Below, piece after piece: positions 8,301 to 10,723 of a stretch of 10,723 bases of DNA. The translations under genes were made by a program, and so were the position numbers. The DNA is taken from the NCBI GenBank assembly GCA_964477295.1, contig CAYZEZ010000174.1, forward strand, positions 1-10,723, given 5' to 3'. Position 1 is the first letter of the stretch. Each line of letters opens with the position of its first letter. Under the pieces are notes generated by a model, which was given only the letters and a program-made list of their open reading frames with translations, did no database searches and was not told the DNA's origin. Source of the DNA: CAYZEZ01 sp964477295. GTDB lineage: Bacteria; Bacteroidota; Bacteroidia; Bacteroidales; SM23-62.

Positions 8301-8376
8301 AATGTAAAAATTAATTGAAAATAATGTGTGTGATGTTTAGCGTGTTGAAAATATCTCTGTTAACTTTCTTTCTAAA

Positions 8377-8395
8377 CCTCCCACCCACACTTCCC
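8377..8395 (-). other. Guanine-run stretch just after the atpB stop
   Basis: In the operon sense the bases read GGGAAGTGTGGGTGGGAGG: three GGG runs and one GG with short spacers, lying 1-2 bases past the atpB stop in the 96-bp gap before atpE. It could at most form a two-layer G-quadruplex, since a fourth GGG is lacking. The rest of the gap is A/T-rich up to the atpE start (TTTTTACATT-ATG) and shows no other gene or hairpin. Confidence 0.35.
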
Positions 8396-8396
8396 G

Positions 8397-8417
8397 TCAC
8401 TCTTCACTCTTCACTTC
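8397..8417. repeat. 7-bp tandem repeat at the atpB stop codon
   Basis: On the plus strand TCACTCT occurs twice in a row (8397-8403, 8404-8410), followed by the degenerate copy TCACTTC (8411-8417). Read in the atpB sense it is GAAGTGA AGAGTGA AGAGTGA and encodes the last residues (VKSEE) and the TGA stop. Because the unit is 7 bases, gain or loss of one copy would shift the frame at the C-terminus. Confidence 0.75.
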
Positions 8418-9560
8418 CACGTGATGTTCTTCTACTGCCATCCCGAAATAGAGTGCCGATAACAGGGTAAACACGTAGGCCTGTATCAATGCAACCAGTA
8501 ATTCCAGGAAGGTCATAAATATTGTAAAAGCCAGGGACAATGGGGATACAACATAACCCATCACTACCTGCATCTGTCCGAAAATAAAGATCAGGCTGAA
8601 AAATCCCAGGGCAATAATATGCCCTGCAGCAATATTGGCAAAGAGCCGGACCATCAGAACAAATGGTTTTGTAAACATCCCTACTATCTCGATGATCGGC
8701 ATTAATGGTATGGGAAACTTCAGCCACCATGGAACACCCGGAGAATTAAATATATGGGTCCAGTAATTTTTGTTAGCGTTGAAAGTCGTAATTGAAAAAG
8801 TAAAAAGCGCCAGTAGCAAGGTAATGGTAATGTTGCCGGTTACATTTGCGCCCCCCGGGAAAATAGGGATGAGCCCCATCATGTTATTGATCCATATAAA
8901 AAAGAAAATAGACAACAGGAAGGGCAGGAATCGCTCAGCCTTTTTCTCACCTATCGACGGAATAGCAATGTCGTCGCGGATAAACAAAATAATTGGTTCA
9001 ACCAGGTTTTGCATCCCGGTTGGAGCCTTATCCGGTCTTTTTTTGTAAGTTTTTGCAACCGATATGAACAACCATAGAAGCAGAATGCAGCTAACCAGTA
9101 TGGCAAATGCGATTTTTGTAAAAGAAAGATCCAGGAAAGGGGGCTGTACCGAACCGTCGTCGAGGATCTCAACTATTTTACCCTTGTGGTCGCCATGAAG
9201 CTCAAACCTGAATCCTTTATAATCCTCATGACCGTGATGAAATTTGTTGAAAAAAAATACATTCAGCCCTTTTGATTTACTGTATATAATTACCGGTAAG
9301 GGAATGCTCAGGTGGAAATCCTTATAGGTCAGGATGTGCCATTCATGCGCATCTCCAATGTGATCAAATATAAATTCACCGGGCTTAAATACCTCCTCAT
9401 GCTGGTCGTCTGCCTGATGCTGATCTTCGCCCTGTTGTTGGTCTATTTGTTCCTGTTGGTGTTGAGCAGAATTTTTCATCTTATGTTGCTGCGGTTTGGC
9501 GGCTACAATAAGAAAGAAAAAAAGTGCACCTAAAATGTATGAAATGATTTTTCTGCTCAC
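8397..9560 (-). CDS. atpB: F-type ATP synthase subunit a with long periplasmic N-terminal extension
   Basis: Subunit a holds the two proton half-channels beside the c ring. The 387-residue product starts at GTG; an in-frame TGA four codons upstream rules out an earlier start, and starting at Met28 would lose the signal peptide (residues 1-21, ISYILGALFFFLIVAA). Residues about 24-140 form an extra N-terminal domain, first a His/Gln/Asp/Glu-rich stretch (26-56), then a more ordered part. Membrane helices run from about 147 to 375. The essential arginine is R305 in VRLFANIAAGH (E. coli R210) and Q360 matches E. coli Q252. His314 and Glu353 take the places of E. coli E219 and H245, a swapped pair known from other species. 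E. coli AtpB is 271 aa; the extension appears usual for Bacteroidota. An AGGAG at 9584-9588 is 23 nt from the start, too far for a normal ribosome binding site. Confidence 0.97.
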   Translation of the reverse strand: MSRKIISYILGALFFFLIVAAKPQQHKMKNSAQHQQEQIDQQQGEDQHQADDQHEEVFKPGEFIFDHIGDAHEWHILTYKDFHLSIPLPVIIYSKSKGLNVFFFNKFHHGHEDYKGFRFELHGDHKGKIVEILDDGSVQPPFLDLSFTKIAFAILVSCILLLWLFISVAKTYKKRPDKAPTGMQNLVEPIILFIRDDIAIPSIGEKKAERFLPFLLSIFFFIWINNMMGLIPIFPGGANVTGNITITLLLALFTFSITTFNANKNYWTHIFNSPGVPWWLKFPIPLMPIIEIVGMFTKPFVLMVRLFANIAAGHIIALGFFSLIFIFGQMQVVMGYVVSPLSLAFTIFMTFLELLVALIQAYVFTLLSALYFGMAVEEHHVEVKSEE

Positions 9561-9622
9561 CTTGTATTTTCAGCTATTAATAACTCCTAAAAATAATAAA
9601 AATGATTAGGTTTTATTTTATA

Positions 9623-10009
9623 TTACTTCTTGTTTTTCAAATATTTTAGAACTGATAATACTTCAAAAAAGGAGTATAAAACATATAAAATGAGGAAGCA
9701 AATGAGAAACGGCACTGCATGTTCCCTGTCTAACAGCAAATAGATCACTATTAAAATCAGATAGGCCAACATCTTTATTCCGGTTGCACCCAAGAATTTA
9801 TAAGTGAATTTTTTATTATCTCCCTGGCTTGCAATGATCAGGTAACGGTGAACGCCCAGAGTAATTACAAACAACAAAAAAGGCAGGAAAAGGAAACCTG
9901 AATAGTAGTAATCAGCAGCGAAATATTTCATCACCAGGAAGCCAATAAGGGTAAGAACAACAGTTAATAAAAATAACAGGATGGAAAAATTTTTAAAACC
10001 TGTGTCCAT
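9623..10009 (-). CDS. AtpI-like four-helix membrane protein of the ATP synthase operon
   Basis: The 128-residue product is strongly hydrophobic with four likely membrane helices at about 9-29, 37-59, 75-93 and 99-120, short loops and a basic tail (KYLKNKK). Size, helix number and position just upstream of atpB match the AtpI (UncI) family, which in other bacteria helps assemble the c ring or works with AtpZ in cation handling. The segment KFLGATGIKMLAYLILIV resembles the third helix region of E. coli AtpI (by memory, F-x-x-G-E-x-x-K-x-L-A), but here the Glu is replaced by Thr. Overall similarity is too weak for a firm name, hence no symbol. It starts at ATG 18 bp after atpZ and ends 62 bp before atpB. 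Confidence 0.7.
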   Translation of the reverse strand: MDTGFKNFSILLFLLTVVLTLIGFLVMKYFAADYYYSGFLFLPFLLFVITLGVHRYLIIASQGDNKKFTYKFLGATGIKMLAYLILIVIYLLLDREHAVPFLICFLILYVLYSFFEVLSVLKYLKNKK

Positions 10010-10027
10010 GATGAGAGTTTAGGGTTA

Positions 10028-10270
10028 TTACTTCATCTTCAGCAGATCCTTGATTGCATAATACATTGAAAGGGCTACTGAAACTATGGTCAGGACTACT
10101 GTAAAAACAGGAAATTCAATTTGAACTATCTGGTCTAATTTTATGCCTCCAAATACACCCACCAAAATAATTGCAATCATCTGGAAGGCAAGGGTGGAGT
10201 ATTTTGCATAATTATTTAGATTCGACTGGTTGTTCTTCTGGTTTTTCGATGATTTTGGCTTTTTCTTCAT
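10028..10270 (-). CDS. atpZ: AtpZ/AtpI family protein (ATP synthase gene 1)
   Basis: From ATG at 10270 the product is 80 aa: a very basic, Asn/Gln/Ser-rich head (residues 1-18), then LNNYAKYSTLAFQMIAIILVGVFGG with membrane helix 1 (about 26-42), the family's GG-x-x-LD motif (G41, G42, L45, D46) and helix 2 (about 54-73). This is the small two-helix protein that often opens F-type ATP synthase operons; in Bacillus relatives it has been tied to magnesium uptake together with AtpI, and its exact job is unsettled. The first 59 bases overlap the end of the bactofilin gene in another frame, and the odd head is encoded exactly there. A TTG at 10276 would add only two residues. No internal start near LNNYAKY is visible. 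Confidence 0.88.
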   Translation of the reverse strand: MKKKPKSSKNQKNNQSNLNNYAKYSTLAFQMIAIILVGVFGGIKLDQIVQIEFPVFTVVLTIVSVALSMYYAIKDLLKMK

Positions 10271-10625
10271 GAACAAAACCTCCGCTATTCATATCGCAGT
10301 TACCGGAGAATCTGCACCCTGGTTCAATAGCCAGCCTGGCGGCAACGATATCTCCATTGATCTGTGCCGTAGCCTTCAGGGAAAGTAATTGGGATACATT
10401 AATTTTACCCTCTATCGATCCTTCCACATCAGAATTTTTACAGCTTATCTCTCCTTTAACTTTACCTGTCTCACCAACAACCACTTTCCCTTTGGTTTTT
10501 AGTTTTCCAGTGAGGCTTCCATCCACGCGTATATCTCCGTTTGAGATTATGTCTCCCGTTATTTCTGTACCAACTCCAATGATGTTTATTCCGTTGGTTT
10601 CGTTTTCGTTGTTGTATTTAGCCAT
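10212..10625 (-). CDS. Bactofilin (polymer-forming cytoskeletal protein)
   Basis: The 137-residue product has the bactofilin (DUF583) right-handed beta-helix core at about 13-112, seen as repeated short strands with regular Gly, Val and Ile: IGVGTEITGDIISNGDIRVDG, GKLKTKGKVVVGETGKVKGE, then SDVEGSIEGKI and ATAQINGDIVAARLAIEPGC. There is no membrane segment. The N-terminal tail is short and polar and the C-terminal tail (about 117-137) is charged (KAKIIEKPEEQPVESK). Bactofilins polymerise without nucleotide into filaments involved in cell shape or in localising wall enzymes. The gene is the first of the atp operon, 49 bp downstream of a promoter-like box, and its end overlaps atpZ. What this copy localises is unknown; the operon suggests, but does not prove, a link to the ATP synthase. 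Confidence 0.95.
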   Translation of the reverse strand: MAKYNNENETNGINIIGVGTEITGDIISNGDIRVDGSLTGKLKTKGKVVVGETGKVKGEISCKNSDVEGSIEGKINVSQLLSLKATAQINGDIVAARLAIEPGCRFSGNCDMNSGGFVHEEKAKIIEKPEEQPVESK

Positions 10626-10673
10626 CTTCTGATCTTTTAGGAATCTTAATCAGTATTCTATCATTCAGATTTT

Positions 10674-10681
10674 CAAAGTTA
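10674..10681 (-). promoter_or_regulatory. Bacteroidota-type -7 promoter box of the atp operon
   Basis: On the minus strand this reads TAACTTTG, a perfect match to the TAnnTTTG -7 consensus of Bacteroidota sigma-ABfr promoters. Transcription would start near 10667, giving a leader of about 40 bases before the bactofilin ATG. No clear TTG occurs at the -33 distance, so the promoter may be weak or activator-dependent. I found no other CAAAnnTA match (the same motif on this strand) in the other intergenic gaps of the operon. Confidence 0.55.
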
Positions 10682-10723
10682 TAAATTAAATCGGATCATA
10701 AGCCCATTTTAGGAAAATTGATC

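Noticed and set aside
8377..8395. A functional G-quadruplex after atpB
   Set aside because: Only three GGG runs plus one GG are present, so a stable three-layer structure is not possible; kept only as a low-confidence compositional note.
9312..9533. Plus-strand frame of 73 codons that reads like a hydrophobic membrane peptide
   Set aside because: It lies opposite the His/Gln-rich part of atpB. CAT, CAG and CAA codons read backwards give ATG, CTG and TTG, so the Met/Leu-rich product is a shadow of that composition.

Overview
The window looks like a chromosomal housekeeping region of a Bacteroidota (Bacteroidetes) bacterium. The evidence is the gene set and order (bactofilin, AtpZ, AtpI-like, then F-type ATP synthase genes a-c-b-delta-alpha-gamma), a subunit a with a signal peptide and a long His/Gln-rich periplasmic extension, A/T-rich gene leaders with few Shine-Dalgarno motifs, a perfect TAnnTTTG-type -7 box upstream of the operon, and a CarboxypepD_reg-like exported protein. 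Genus cannot be told from the sequence. Base composition and codon use look even throughout, and I see no insertion sequence, tRNA, rRNA, CRISPR array or phage gene.

Plus strand, 1-4326: the 3' part of carB (large subunit of carbamoyl-phosphate synthase, about the first 40-45 residues lie outside the window), overlapped by 11 bp by a gene for an exported protein of unknown function with an N-terminal CarboxypepD_reg-like domain. CarB is of the type whose signature segments match eukaryotic CAD-type enzymes better than E. coli CarB.

Minus strand, 10674 down to 4391: one long operon that reads towards the plus-strand genes and converges with them in a 64-bp gap. From a probable promoter at 10674-10681 the order is bactofilin, atpZ (59-bp overlap with bactofilin), an AtpI-like four-helix membrane protein, atpB (a), atpE (c), atpF (b), atpH (delta), atpA (alpha), atpG (gamma). 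Together they encode the complete Fo motor plus three F1 subunits. The genes for catalytic beta (atpD) and epsilon (atpC) are not here, so they must lie elsewhere in the genome. The c subunit lacks the known sodium-ligand set, so a proton-driven enzyme is expected.

The most notable non-coding structure is a perfect 14-bp inverted repeat between atpE and atpF (8005-8037). atpE is also the gene with the largest intergenic gaps on both sides, which fits separate control of the high-copy c subunit. No gene-free stretch longer than 300 bases exists. I do not see a wholly novel system; the items worth a second look are the atpE/atpF hairpin, the bactofilin-atpZ overlap and operon link, the His/Gln-rich extension of subunit a, and the eukaryote-like CarB.
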